This document shows positions 10,344 to 21,850 of a stretch of 64,000 bases of DNA, piece after piece. The position numbers were made by a program, and so were the translations under genes. Origin of the DNA: Diaporthe sp. PMI_573 (lineage: Eukaryota; Ascomycota; Sordariomycetes; Diaporthales; Diaporthaceae); contig JAJTUP010000005.1 of assembly GCA_021399435.1 (NCBI GenBank), forward strand, positions 248,001-312,000. Direction: 5' to 3'. How positions within the stretch are numbered: the first letter of the stretch is position 1; each line of letters opens with the position of its first letter. A model generated the notes under the pieces. The model was not told the origin of the DNA. It ran no database searches and was given only the letters and a program-made list of their open reading frames with translations.

Positions 10344-11821
10344 GTACACGGTATTTCAGGCCCGACGGAAATTAGCATCATGTCTTTGGCCGGTACAATG
10401 ATGTACAATGGCATCTCTAGAACTGAAATGATCAAATGAACTAGGGCAAGTCTTGCGAAAGTGTGCCAGTCTTGTAGCATGCACAAGCAGCTCAAGGGAG
10501 CAGACTATCGAAGGGAAGTATGAGAACCGTGGAATTTCAAATTGAACGTCCAGAAAAGTGAGTATGCGGTGGTGATTTAAGATCTCGGCACTGCCCCATG
10601 ACTTGGCCTGCGGAAAGACAGGATGAAGATCTCCCGCACTAGGTGTGTCAGTGGCGCGGCCCGCAGCTGCCATACACCGGGAGCTTAGTCCATTTGCCAT
10701 TGGACCAAGCGGCCAAGATGAGATAAGACAGCAGAAGGGCCAGCCACGCTGTCACGGTGCTCGGCTGCCAGCCACCGAACAACTGAGAGGAGAGGCTCGG
10801 CTATCATGCATTGATGCACTTCATGGTTCATGGTTCCCGCTGATCATATGCTGATCTGATCGACGACAAGGCTTATCAGAGACAAGGTATTACCCTGGAA
10901 AGATGCTTCAATCCTAACCCTCGAGACGTCACCTCAGACAGGACGACAGCTTTGGAAACGCGGCACCGTCAAGGCAGGCATGCTTCGGATCATCTTATCC
11001 CTGTTGCAGGGTGCAAACTTTGAACGAAATTGATATCGCAAATGGCACTGACTCATAACCACCGAGCTGATAAACAGTGACAGAATCGTGCATGTTGTTA
11101 CCAGTCAATACAGCACCATGAAAGGGTGGAATTCTAAGATTTTGGCGAGGAAAGGAGGAGCACGTAGTTTGTTTCTAGATTTAGTCGGGCCCCCAAACCC
11201 CAAGGTTTCTTACGGAGAGAATTTCCATGCAACATCGACTTTAAACCTTGTTCTCCTGAATCGGACTTCTCCTCTTGCCACGCGGCCGAGCTGCAGATAT
11301 ACGCTGCAGTACGCCGAATTTGTGGTGTTTCAAGTGACAATCTTTTTCACCCATCACTTCCTAATCTGTACTTTTCTGTTCCACAATGGTGGATACTCCC
11401 AGCAGCGCTCAAAGCGTCCCCGCGGGGAACGGACACACTGTGGATCAGCAAACGTACCGGCAGGTTGGCGAACACCACAGAGCGCCTGCCAAGTCGGACC
11501 TGTTCATGGGAGCAAAACTCCAGGATAACCATAATAGAATTACGGAGTCCTGGTTTCCGGCCCATGTTCAACATCGAAAAAGCTGTCATCTTGCGTGTCC
11601 AGAAACGCTATCGGTGTCTACCGGAGCTTGGCATTTCATTCCTCTACTGCTTTGACCTCTTCACGTTTTCGTTCCCAGCCGGCGAATCTACCTCAGATAA
11701 ACATGCAGCTGTCTACAATAAAGAAGGAAGACTGGACAAGTGGGCCTTTTCGAAGCGTGGAAGCGAGGGGTATTCGTGCTGAAGTGAGCTGTGCTCCTGA
11801 GCAACCTTCCCTCCCCCGACC
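10344..11821. other. Intergenic region with an unresolved candidate upstream exon near 11386
   Basis: Most of this stretch shows no coding signal. From 11386 an ATG in good context (CCACAATGG) opens a frame of 89 codons, and overlapping frames stay open to 11782. I could not build a splice path from it into the membrane-protein gene at 11822 that keeps frame convincingly. It is either a leader with upstream start codons or an exon I failed to connect. No repeats or RNA genes were seen. Confidence 0.4.
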
Positions 11822-12919
11822 ATGAACGCAGCGGTCGCCTACAGGGCATCCCTATACGGCCTGGATCAGCCGTTGGGACTGCCACCGGGCGCTCGACGCA
11901 GGAACAACAACGACTTGGAGCTGAAAACAGCGCTGGCATTAGAGCAAGGGAGGATAGCACGCCGGCAAAGTTTCATCCCCGTCAACTGGGTCCAGTACAA
12001 GAACCACTGCGCCGAAGAAGCCAACACCAAGACCGAATCGATATTCGACGTTGAGTGGGAGCAAGAGCCAGAGATCCCCAGCGTGACGGAGCAGGCCCTG
12101 CGCATGGTCACGATCTTCCCCTACCGAGATGCAGTCTGGGTCGTCAAGATCTTCCTCACACTCGGCGGGACACTGATGGCCCTCGCGGCCACCTTTGCAG
12201 TCGTGACTGCCCAGAGACAGGCCAGGGGCGAAAAGGTCTCGCCACAGACTCTAGGATTCGACATCACCGCCGCCACGATACTCACCACCGACCTGGGCCT
12301 CATCCTCCTGCTGGTGGGCGGCACGCTGGGCCTCGTCGCGATCCTGAACGCGCACCGCGGCGCCATGGAGCCGCTCGACATCAAGATCGGGGCACTGGAG
12401 CCCCCAAAGTCATACAAGCCGGCGCTGCTGGGGGCCAAGTCGTGGGTGTGGCTGCCGACCAGGGCCGACCTGACCGCGCTCTGGGCGAAAATCCCCTTCC
12501 GCGCGGCGTTCGTCAACTGGGTCGGCCTCGTCGTGCTCAACATCGTCGACGTCACCACCATCCCGGGGCTCATCGACCCGGCCGACACGCAGCGGGTCCT
12601 CCTGGCCGTCCAGCTCCCGCTGTTTATCGGCTTCGTGCTGTTGATCGCGGCCAACTTCACGCTGGTGATGTGGCTGCAGGAGAGCTGGTACAAGCCCAAG
12701 TTGCAGAAGGCCGCGTGGTTGAGCGCCTTCCTCTCCACGTTCGCATCGGTCAGCCTGACGCTGTCAACGCTGTATCAGTTTGCCGGGATGGTCCTTTCTG
12801 GAGCCCTGGCTACGCTGGTCGGCCGGTGGGTGTTCTTTGTGGCCATCACCATTGGGTTCTACGATCTTATGGCGTTTCATCCTAATGCTTGGGCTGGTGT
12901 TGCGATTGGTGGTTCATGA
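11822..12919 (+). CDS. Six-span fungal integral membrane protein (365 aa)
   Basis: The gene is a single open frame from the ATG at 11822 (CCGACCATGAAC). The first 100 residues are hydrophilic. Six hydrophobic helices follow at about 103-130, 148-175, 225-247, 257-285, 297-317 and 325-348. The segment before helix 1 (LRMVTIFPYRDAVWVVKIFLT) resembles a block I associate with uncharacterised fungal integral membrane proteins. I see no transporter or enzyme signature, so I assign no function. Third-codon positions are strongly G/C-biased from about 12060 on, unlike the N-terminal part, which leaves the exact N terminus open to revision. Confidence 0.65.
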   Translation: MNAAVAYRASLYGLDQPLGLPPGARRRNNNDLELKTALALEQGRIARRQSFIPVNWVQYKNHCAEEANTKTESIFDVEWEQEPEIPSVTEQALRMVTIFPYRDAVWVVKIFLTLGGTLMALAATFAVVTAQRQARGEKVSPQTLGFDITAATILTTDLGLILLLVGGTLGLVAILNAHRGAMEPLDIKIGALEPPKSYKPALLGAKSWVWLPTRADLTALWAKIPFRAAFVNWVGLVVLNIVDVTTIPGLIDPADTQRVLLAVQLPLFIGFVLLIAANFTLVMWLQESWYKPKLQKAAWLSAFLSTFASVSLTLSTLYQFAGMVLSGALATLVGRWVFFVAITIGFYDLMAFHPNAWAGVAIGGS

Positions 12920-13200
12920 TTGGAAGCCTTGGTAGGCTGCAGAGACTGATGAGGCCGAGCGTTGGCCGACGTTCGGTGGCCAAGTATGGTATACGGTACG
13001 TTGACTGACAGGTTGATTTTATCGTAATACGGTAACATAATTGGTGGCAGATAAACCATTACAATTACTTCTCAAGACCAATTAAGAAATACATATAGGT
13101 GTAGAATCGAAATAGGGAGTGTACAAAAACGGCAAAGCTCATTCCTATGCCACAAAGCTAAATAGACAGCCATTCGTTCCGATAACGCCAATAATCATCT

Positions 13201-13837
13201 CTAGTTTCCATCGCCTCCCCAGCCTGAGGGCCTACCCAAGCCTCTGGCCTTGCAAACACGCCTGTTGTCCCTGTACTTGTCCTGTATTGCATCGTCCGAC
13301 GTCTGGTTCCAGAAGGTGCAGAACTTTTTGCCCGTGGCAGCAAACACGGTGATGTTGCCGGGCGAGCAGGGGCCGGCAGGGCCGGGGTTAGGCCCAAAAA
13401 TGCAAGCCTCAATGATCGACGCCGTCTTGCTGGTGTTCTTGCAGTGACAGATGTGATCATCCGGCTTGCAGCCGTTGGTCGTGAGGGCAAGCGCATGGCA
13501 ATATTGTGCGCATTGGGGCACTGTAAGGTTCAGGATTAGCAAGTGAGTCACTAACGGACAATTACCATACTCATATGTGGAGTGGCAAGTAGTAGTGAGG
13601 CTATATGAACCTGGGTACGTTGTGGAGATATGGAGGGTAAATGGCAGAGATTCATGCTTCAGGGAGATATGATCTTCTAGGGAGCTACTAACTGATTGCC
13701 GTGTAGTCGGGCTGCGTCTTGATACAAGCGAAGTTGGGATCTTTGTTGCTGGTGACATATCTTGCTTCGGCAGCAGTGGCCGAGACAGTTGTGCTCGCCA
13801 CGGTGGCGCAGGCCAGGATAAGCGTGGAGAACTGCAT
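13201..13837 (-). CDS. Secreted CFEM-like cysteine-rich protein (154 aa)
   Basis: Exons (minus strand) are 13693-13837 and 13201-13520. The 172-nt intron starts GTTAGT and ends TTACAG, with a GCTAAT branch-like motif. The product opens with a signal peptide (MQFSTLILACATVASTTVSA). The mature chain has the CFEM-like pattern PQCAQYC, then GC, then DDHICHC, then EAC and PC, with ten cysteines in all. CFEM proteins sit on or outside the fungal surface; known members bind heme or act in adhesion and host interaction. The Asp before ICHC, which coordinates heme iron in characterised CFEM proteins, is present (KPDDHIC). There is no clear GPI signal; the tail is Arg/Gly-rich. Long intron size is a caution: a second small intron inside it cannot be excluded. 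Confidence 0.72.
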
Positions 13838-13985
13838 TCTGGTGGTTGTCTATGAAAATATTGGTTGAAATTCGGAAGCGATTGGTCTTCACGATAGGAA
13901 GCTTAGAAGAGTCTTTGAATAGATCACGAGCTTATGGGATACCATTTCAACCAAGTCTATGAACAACGATGCTCCTTCGACGGCA

Positions 13986-13993
13986 TATTTATA
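13986..13993 (-). promoter_or_regulatory. Likely TATA box of the CFEM-like gene
   Basis: The minus-strand octamer TATAAATA lies about 150 nt upstream of the ATG at 13837. This is a plausible distance for a fungal promoter with a 60-100 nt leader. The match is exact; usage is inferred. Confidence 0.45.
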
Positions 13994-14448
13994 CTTCCAC
14001 GATACACCGTTCTGAATGTCCCGGTGGTCTGGACCGCTTCGCCCACGATGTTCAACGGCCAAGCCATCAAAGAACCCCGGAGTCAGCGGCGCGCCCATCT
14101 ACAGTCCGTACTCGTCTAAGACGCTTGGCAGAGCGAGCTTAGATGGCCTCGTGGTGATGTCCGGACGATGAGAAGACAAGCTAGCGATCGAGGTTCCTGT
14201 GGTCGGACGAATGCCAAGCAACGGACATGGAAACTGCACGGGAGCGATTCAGTAATTCATATTAAAGCCACGAGCATCCGAACTCGTGGGTGCGCTGCTC
14301 AGCCGCCCTCGGTGATATAGTCTCAACCGTTCTGTCCGCGAGGTTAACGTGCCTGGCCCTATTCGGAGTCGGCGACTCAACCTTGTTGTCCTCCACGTTC
14401 ATTCGCACTGACACATCTACTAACTCCGGAATAGCAGAAGCCCGCGGA

Positions 14449-14520
14449 CACGGCACGCATTTCTAGATAGTAAGCTAGCTATATCTAATGTCGGGCACGG
14501 CACGCAATTTATTGTGCCGT
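14449..14520. repeat. Direct repeat CACGGCACGCA and adjacent hairpin
   Basis: CACGGCACGCA occurs at 14449-14459 and again at 14496-14506. The second copy forms an inverted repeat with downstream sequence: ACGGCAC at 14497-14503 pairs with GTGCCGT at 14514-14520 around a 10-nt A/T-rich loop. This could be the end of a small decayed element or a protein-binding site. No target-site duplication was identified. Confidence 0.5.
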
Positions 14521-15417
14521 AGAGTTAGCGCCTACTCAGCCTGAAGATGGGGTTCCATGGGTTGCTGTAACTAACACCAAAGGGACGAGCCTTGTGGTCG
14601 CGCCAGTCAAGTACAGCTTGTCTGAGCGGTAGGCCTGGATCTACGTCGCCCGTGTTGGTGTTAAATCCACTTCTCTCAACACTTTTCTTGCCGTGCTTGG
14701 AAATCTATGTTACTCAAGGGAACCGGACATTTAATGCGCCGTAAAGATACGTAATATTCAAGCCCATCACAACAATTGTACCACCAGCAACCTCGACAGA
14801 TCTGCCTTTAGTTGACGATAGTGGTGAAGATAGAGGAACTGGAGAGTATCATACCTCGACAGTCGTCCATTGATGCTAGTACCTAAGTAGTCGCTGAGTG
14901 GACATGGAGTGCTCAAGGCTCTTACACTATCTGCGGAGTACCTTGGGTCCAGAAACGATAATACCTCCACTCTTAAAGTACTTAGGGTGTTAAATGGGCT
15001 CAAAGTCCGTTCGCAAGGCGTTGGTCTAGATTTACGCATCAGGTGATACCGTGCGTAATTCGGCAAACATCAACTACTCCCGAGTGCTGATCAGGCGGCC
15101 GAGTGGCCGATAGCTAGCGGCCACAATGTCATCGGCTCGCAACCATCCACCTGAAAATGTGGCCGCAATCATCGTGCTGTTTTCCTGGGCTCCGCCCTTG
15201 GCGTGCTTCAGTTGGGCACCCCAAAGTCTGTGGGATCAGTCTCCTGGTCGGTGTGCTCGAGAACAGCCCAGTCTTAAGTCTCATTACCCAATTCTGACAC
15301 CACGAGCAAGAATGGAGACACATACGTCCTGCTGGGCCACACATGACAAAGTACGCATAAGTAAATAGATTTTCATATGATTGCTTGCTAAATTAATCTG
15401 AACAGAGTTTAGAGTAA

Positions 15418-16096
15418 TCACAGGTCTTCCTCAGGTTGGAAAGTCGTCGAGTCGGGGCCCCATCCAGGACAGCTGAGACTTCCATATTGATCCCCACACT
15501 GCAAAACGCCCGCCTCGTTTCCTATCTCCGCGTCTAGAGCAGAGATTGTCAGTATAAATGTCCTTAAACGGCAGCTCATCACCAGATGCTTACTCAGATC
15601 GATTGTCGTGTCAACGTAGACCCCGTTGTCATTCCGGCACCGACACGTCATCACGGGCCCGTCCCAGGAATCCCTCATGATAGCGCAGCTGTCGACCTCG
15701 CACGTGGTGCTTAGGTTGTCCGACGGCTCCTCGCCGTCTTCGTACCCGTGAAGCGCGCCGTTGACGTTCTTGTAGCAGTCGTCGAGCTTCAGCCTGGTGC
15801 AGACCCGCGTCCGCTCGTTCCCGTCCTCGTCGAGACCCCCGGAGCAGAAGGCCTCGAGGACAAGCTCGTTGGTCCCGTCTGCCACGCCATTGTCGAGGTA
15901 GTAATCTAGGAGTCGTGTTGTGTCAGCTTTACTTTGTTCCGCTCCAATGCGTGACCCAGACGTGTCCTAGGAAACTCAGTCTTGCCGTGGCGTGACGGTG
16001 GCTGAACTCACTGTAGCAGGAGTGCTGGAAATTTTGGGCAAACACGTGAGCGGTCAGCAATATCACCGCCGCGATCAAGGCGATCAAGCGATTCAT
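15418..16096 (-). CDS. Secreted cyanovirin-N homolog (CVNH) lectin-like protein (170 aa)
   Basis: Exons (minus strand) are 16012-16096, 15594-15905 and 15418-15533. All donors fit GTRAGN and all acceptors are YAG. The second intron (60 nt) contains no stop in frame, so read-through would be easy to mis-annotate as coding. The signal peptide is MNRLIALIAAVILLTAHVFA. The mature chain shows the two tandem CVNH repeats: NFQHSCY, LVLEAFCSG and LKLDDCYKNVNGAL, then STTCEVDSC, MTCRCRND and TIDLNAEIGNEAGVLQC. The last block appears only after removing intron 2 and closely matches the family's IDL-x2-x-IGN-x2-G-x-L-x-C ending. CVNH proteins bind mannose-type glycans; in fungi they are cytosolic or secreted and poorly characterised. 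Extra cysteines suggest additional disulfides. The sugar specificity is not predictable here. Confidence 0.85.
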
Positions 16097-17376
16097 TCTG
16101 AGTAGTGACTCGTCTGGGGTTGTTCACGGAACTGGAGAGAAGACGGACGGGGCAAAATCGGTTTGGGGCGCGAGTTTGAGAAGGTTTGGTCCCTTGTATT
16201 GGCCAAGCCAAATCTCATGCAACACAAATCGAATCTTCAGGTGGCACGACGATGACTCCGGTTTCGGCTCATTATTCTCGTCGGATCATAGCAAACACAT
16301 TGTTTGTGCAAGATGGCGTTCTGAAGAGGAATAGAATGCTCACATTGTCTGGGAAAACAAAACAAGTAACTGTGCAGACGTAGTGAGGTAGGTCGATTAG
16401 TTGGAAAGAGGACAAAGCGACCGGCTCGTCGGGATAGGCGAGATGGCCAGACAAAGGAACCGGTAAACTTTAAAGCTTAAATTCAGCTGTGGTTTGGCGG
16501 GCTCCGGCGTCTGTCATATGACACGGAAATGAACCATGCGGCATCCTGAGGCGGTTAGAGTGCCAAGCACTTTAGATCATCCACCGATGCTTTTGTCCAA
16601 GGCGAGGCACCGTTCGCCGGTACGAAGTCAAAGCAGCCGCAATAGTACTGGTTTTCTGCGGAGTGACATGTGCTCTGCGTCAGCTTATGATATACGCATT
16701 TTCAATGTGGCAGTGTTGTTGGGGCTGTCTTTTCTTGCGCTGGTGATGTAGTGACTCAAATGTGTTTCGGAGATGAGTCGCAGGACTGTTCGTGGTAGAC
16801 TCTGGGCCGCCGCAGATTGTCTTGGCACAACCTTCTGGAACCGAATTTGAACTTAAAAGTCTAGCCTGAAGGACAAGGTGCACCCGCTCATGTACCTCAA
16901 GTACTTACAGCTTTCCTTCCTAAGATTGCCAAGATGTGAGAAGGTATAATATACGAACATTGATCAACAGCGAACATATGCTGTGCTCTCAAATAACATT
17001 CAGTGCATCCATGCCCTGTGATAATGAAGTCTTTAGTGTACCTCTGTGAATCTGGTTGTCTGAGATACTTCTGCAATAAAGTAAATGGTTTACCATGGGG
17101 ATACAATTACCGACCCTTGTCTGTTGTTAGAGTGCTCCCGCCGCCCCGTTCTTGTAAGAGGCAAATGTGTACCAAACAGACAGTGGTGGGGCCCAATCTC
17201 AACCCAGCAGTGCTAATAGGGCCTGGTCATTTGTACTCAATGATCGGAGTTGATGGTCTATTTTTACATCTCGTGATGGGTCAATCCAATATTCACTCAT
17301 TAGTTACCTCTACCAGTTCAACTACCATGGCAGAGAAAACCTAACCTTTGCCGTATCAGTTTCTCAGCACTTGAGA
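16097..17376. other. Intergenic region upstream of the CVNH gene
   Basis: The stretch holds the CVNH promoter (right of 16096) and the 3' end of the AAA ATPase gene (left of 17377). Open frames are short and domain-free. No repeats stand out. Confidence 0.45.
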
Positions 17377-20300
17377 TCAGTCTTCATCAACCGTCGTGTC
17401 ATCCTTCGCATGCCCGCCCCTACTACTCTTGCCACCCGACGCCTTTTCCTTATGCTTCTGCTTCTTCTTGTCCTTGTCCTTGTCTTTGCCCTTACTCTTG
17501 CTCGACTTTGACTTTGACTTTTTCTTCCTGGACTTCGCACGAGAGTCGTCCGAGTCGCTGTCAGAAGATTCTGAGCTCGAACTGTCAGAGGTGTCCGAAT
17601 CGCTCTCGTCGGAGGAGTCGCTGTCATCGCCGGAATCCCGCCGTGATCCCCTCTTTCCAGCTTTCCGGGAGAATGTCGCTCGTTCCTCGTTTCTCTTCGC
17701 CATCTTGTCTTCGTCCATGCCGTGCACCGACTCTAAATACTCGTCGAATTCTGCTGCAGCTTTTCCGAGCTTGACAAAATGCTTCTTAGTCATCGTCGGG
17801 ACTTTGTCCGGGGAGTCGCTCGCTTCGAACTCGGCCAGGGCTATTGCTGTCTGGAAAGCGTTGCGAATCTGTCTGCCGTTCCATTTCAGGTCCGCCAAGT
17901 GCTTCTCCGCGTACTTGACAATGCTCTTCTCATCAAACTCCACTGCTTTCAAGCCCTGTTGGACACGGTCCTCATTCAGCCTGTGTAGCCTTCTGAGGTT
18001 TGTCTCCCAGATCATGAGTGCTCGTTTTCTGTTCAACTTGCGATAATAGAGTGTGACATGAATCCTGGACCTAAAAGCAGGGTCCAAGGTGCCCACGCGA
18101 TTGGTCGTGAGAAACAGAATCCCTGAGTAGTACTCCAGGATTCGAAGGAATACTATGGTTTCCGAAATCTTAGAGACGATAAATCACAGTGATTATGCTT
18201 CAAGCTTACCGGACACAAGACCATTCCTTGCAACATCGAATTTCTGTGCGCTGTTAGAAGATACTGTGACGTATTGACCTTGCCCGGATATAGCAGTGCT
18301 GTCTTCGGATACTCACGTCTCTCTTTGCGAGGAACACATCTGCTTCGTCAAGAAGTAGGACGCAGCCCCATTTGTGAGCTAGAGTAAAGTGCTTCTCCAA
18401 GTTCTGCTCGACCTCCTTGGCATCAGTCCCAATATCACCTGCACCCAAGCCAGTGGTTAGAATGGCTCCGCAAAAGCTATGAAATCCGCATTGTACTTGG
18501 ACTCACCACAAGTGATCGGATATAACGGTCGCTTTGTGTACAGCGCCACACATTCTGCAAATGTCAACCAGGGGTTCCATCGGGCTTTAGAATGCTAATT
18601 GCCTTCACGCCACTGACCTGCGGTGCTCGTCTTGCCAACACCTGGCTCCCCATGCAACAACAAAATGCATCCTTTGCCTAGAAGATGTAAGCCAAAAGGG
18701 GTTATATGGGTCTGTATATCATAACGCTGTAGTAGAGCAGTGCCATACCTTTACCGCGAACCAAGTCTACCTCGAGGTTTGTCTGCGAGTGCCCGGTTGC
18801 GGACCTAGAGCCAGCGGCATGGGTCTGGACCATGGCTTGGACGAGGTTCTTGTGCCTCTGTGGAAGAACGAGGTCATCCCAACCTTCCTCCTGTTGAATT
18901 TCTCCAAGCTTCATAATGTCTACTTGAACTGCAGGTAATTAGTCAGCTCTAGAGCCGCATTTGAGAAAGGGGGGAGGGGGGGCCCTGCTGACTGACCCCA
19001 TTTGCGGCCACGCAAGACGTATGCCAGGCTATTTCCTGGCAGCAGATCGATAAGATCCATCTCTGCCATCTGGGCCTCCAATTTCTCCAGCCCAGGCCCG
19101 GATCTCGATGTCGGTATTTCGATCTCATCAAACTGACTCGTCAAGCTGCGCATCTTCTTTTCGCACCCTTCCTTCTGATGGGCTGGGTAGGCGTCCTCCA
19201 GGCAGGTGGATTTGTGGCAATCGGTGTGGGAGCATGAGCGCGTGGGTATCTCGAGCATTTGTCTGGGTTCGTCTTTCCAACTGGCCATAAACTCCCATGG
19301 AAAGTCGTGCTCCCACCGGTCGTTATACTCAAGTCCCATTTTGTAGTCTATGATAACTGGACTGTTGATGTCTTCCTTGTCCGTTCCTAGGGTAGCACCA
19401 TCGTAGTGTCTGTGATCCACGACCGTGAGGTCCAGAAAACGTCGTCCACGCTCGTGTAGATCCAGGACTGGGCCCGTCTCGGTGGCTCTATAGCGCATTG
19501 GATACGCAAGAAGAGACTGTACCTTGACGACACCCTCGAACGGCTTGAATTCGAAATAGGTCTGTCCAGGGCTGAATCTCGTTCCATCGAAGTAAACAAA
19601 GTAGCAGTCGATGTAGAGCGGGGTGTATCTGTCTCTTTTGGACAAGACAGCTACGTCACCTGACTCATCCTTAACATCAAGAGGTCGATCGTGGAGTTTT
19701 TGTTCAAAATTTGTCAAGCCTGGTCGCTTTCGTTCTTTGGTCGCAGTGATTCCTCCGGTGGTTCCAAGTATCCGATACGCTTGTGGCGTGTGAACCTCGA
19801 GTGGAGAGACACTGTTGGTGCGGTTCTCACCATTGTATATCTTTGGTAGTGTTCCATCCCTCTTTTGAGTGTGGCAGTAGATTAGCTCACCAGCGTCAAA
19901 AAGCATCCACAGGCTCTCGAAGGCTATCTCATGAATCTCTCCTGTAGAGTACCCCTTGAACAGAGTGATTTCCTTGTCGAGGTATAGGTCCAAAAATGCT
20001 ACCAGCTCTCGGAAATCGTCCAATGCCTCCTTTCGCTCGTATGATGGTTTCCTACTGGCCCCATCTGGATCTTCATTGCTTGTCTTTGGCTGGACCGAAG
20101 GATCATTACTCTGGTGAAGATCATCTGTGGCCGCGTCAAGGGATCCCGACCTGGGTTTATCGACCTCAGCATGCCTGTTGGCTTTTTCAGTACCCTTTAC
20201 ACAGATGGATTCAAGAAGCAGTTGTGACTGTACCTATACTCGCGTTCCAAAGAGGCAAGCTGTTTCTTGATAGAATCAACCTTCCTGATCAGTATCCTGA

Positions 20301-21153
20301 ATGGTCGCTTGAGGTGGACAACACTGTCTTTTTGGACCTCGTAGTCCAGTTGCTTTGCCAGAAAAGCGGTGATTGGGTCGGAATGGATCCTGATATCGGA
20401 TATCTCGATGCGTTCCGGGTCAGGGTGCTCATCGTTGCGTTGAGAATCGGTTTCGGTGGTGTGCTCCTGAACCCAGTTGAACAAGACTCGCAGGCAGTGC
20501 TTCCGATCCACCTCCGAAATGAAGGAGCCCTGCTCGTTCCAGCCTGTCTCATCGTCTTCCATGCTCATACTTTTAGACTGCGGCTGTGTAGACGCATTGT
20601 AGAACTTTGTCTGCACAGAATGCTCTTGGCCTGGTACCTTATCAGGCTCTTTTGTTGACTTTCCGTTGATGCCAATCTTAGACTCAATCCTCTCCAGCCT
20701 GTCGTCGACTGTTTGCACGTAATCAACAAACGACCGTGCTAATCTTGGGGTCCTTTCCCCGGCGGCGCTCTTGTCGTAAGATTCAGCATACTTTCGAAGC
20801 TTCCTCACCCACATTTCGTAAATCTCTTTGGAATTTAATTCATTGCTCCACGCATCCATGTAGCTTTTCAAGTCCCAGTCGGTTGCTTTAAGCCATACCC
20901 TAAAGGGACCTGTGGGATCGGGGGCCTCTTCTGATGCGATAAGAGCATCGTACGGGTTGGTTGCCTTTGTCCTTTCCGGCTGGTCAGTCTCTGGGACGCC
21001 ATCACTGCGCGACACCCCCCGTGCCTGCTCATCATTGTTATCAGCGCCTTCATCAGGGTGCAATGGGTTAGTGGGAGTCGTGACTGGTGCTGTGGGTGTA
21101 ACGCCGGCCGACGTCTCTCCCACCTCGCCAGATGAGGCATCATCCGTCATCAT
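17377..21153 (-). CDS. DUF7025-type AAA+ ATPase with Ser/Asp- and Lys-rich tail (1105 aa)
   Basis: Eight exons (minus strand): 20234-21153, 18997-20174, 18749-18928, 18618-18677, 18507-18554, 18317-18438, 18210-18243 and 17377-18152. All joins keep frame, and exon 7 is only 34 nt. The first 300 residues are Ser/Thr-rich and then helical. Residues about 310-700 match the N-terminal domain of large fungal AAA proteins (DUF7025), including RKW just before the ATPase. The AAA core has Walker A GEPGVGKT at 769-776, Walker B CVLLLDEAD with D826/E827, sensor-1 TTNR near 865, and FRSR with candidate arginine fingers at 875 and 877. The core looks catalytically intact. The final 85 residues are a striking acidic Ser/Asp run followed by Lys/Ser and Lys/Asp repeats. 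The cellular role of this family is unknown to me. It is divergently paired with the STAND-like gene at 21851. Confidence 0.88.
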
Positions 21154-21850
21154 TGATGAGTTACAAGGAGATAGTTACGAGAAGGGTTAATCTCTGGTAT
21201 TTCGGTGTCTGAAGATTGAGTGCACTGGTCCAGAAACTTCCAGATGATGTAGATTTATTGAGAAGCAGCAGCAAGATGAGTTTTCAACTGGCATGATGAG
21301 GCTCTGAGCGAGAGATCCAAGCAAATGCAGAGGAGCACGCGCAAAGCCGCGATCAGCATGCCTATTTCTGGCTCTTCTCAGGATGATGCATTAGCGGGGA
21401 TACACAGCATAACAGTGAAGGACAGCTGGTCGGGGATATCCAGAGCATTGGCTGTCGGCATCCCAAGTGATTGGACTATTGCTTATGTGCAGCAGAGTAA
21501 GCGCGCCCAGCACCAGTAGGTGTGCCACACCGGTCAGTGATGCCCCATCGATTCTGTACCATAGCCAGGCATCTCACTTTAGTCCAGGCCATGTTTCATA
21601 AGGCTACACATGTGACATAAATGATGTCAAATTCGGCACGAGACAACTCAGCTTCTGCATCCAGCGGCTGTGCCCAAGCTGAAGTCACGTGCAGAATTTG
21701 CGTCCAAAAACTTCAATCGCTTTTGTCAAGTCGATTGAGACACTGTGCACCCTCATATTGTGAAAACTTCTCCCGAACTTCGTTTGATGCTTCGTGAAGA
21801 GCACGTATTCTCAATTTTCCGCCTCGGTGGCCGAGAAGACACACCTAAAC
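21154..21850. promoter_or_regulatory. Shared bidirectional promoter region of the AAA+ / STAND-like pair
   Basis: Only 697 bases separate the two start codons, which point away from each other, so both promoters must lie here or overlap. I see no canonical TATA box near either start. TCATCAT near 21150 lies at the ATPase start. Co-regulation is inferred from spacing. Confidence 0.5.

Larger units (their letters stand above)
13838..15417. other. Intergenic region without a supported gene
   Basis: It lies upstream of the CFEM-like gene and downstream of the CVNH gene. Short frames on both strands lack domains and signal peptides. It contains a direct repeat and hairpin at 14449-14520, described separately, and otherwise ordinary sequence. 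Confidence 0.45.

Noticed and set aside
15534..15593. In-frame extension of CVNH exon 2 through a stop-free 60-nt segment
   Set aside because: Removing it as an intron (GTAAGC...CTCTAG) restores the conserved IDL...IGN...GVLQC ending, so I treat it as an intron.
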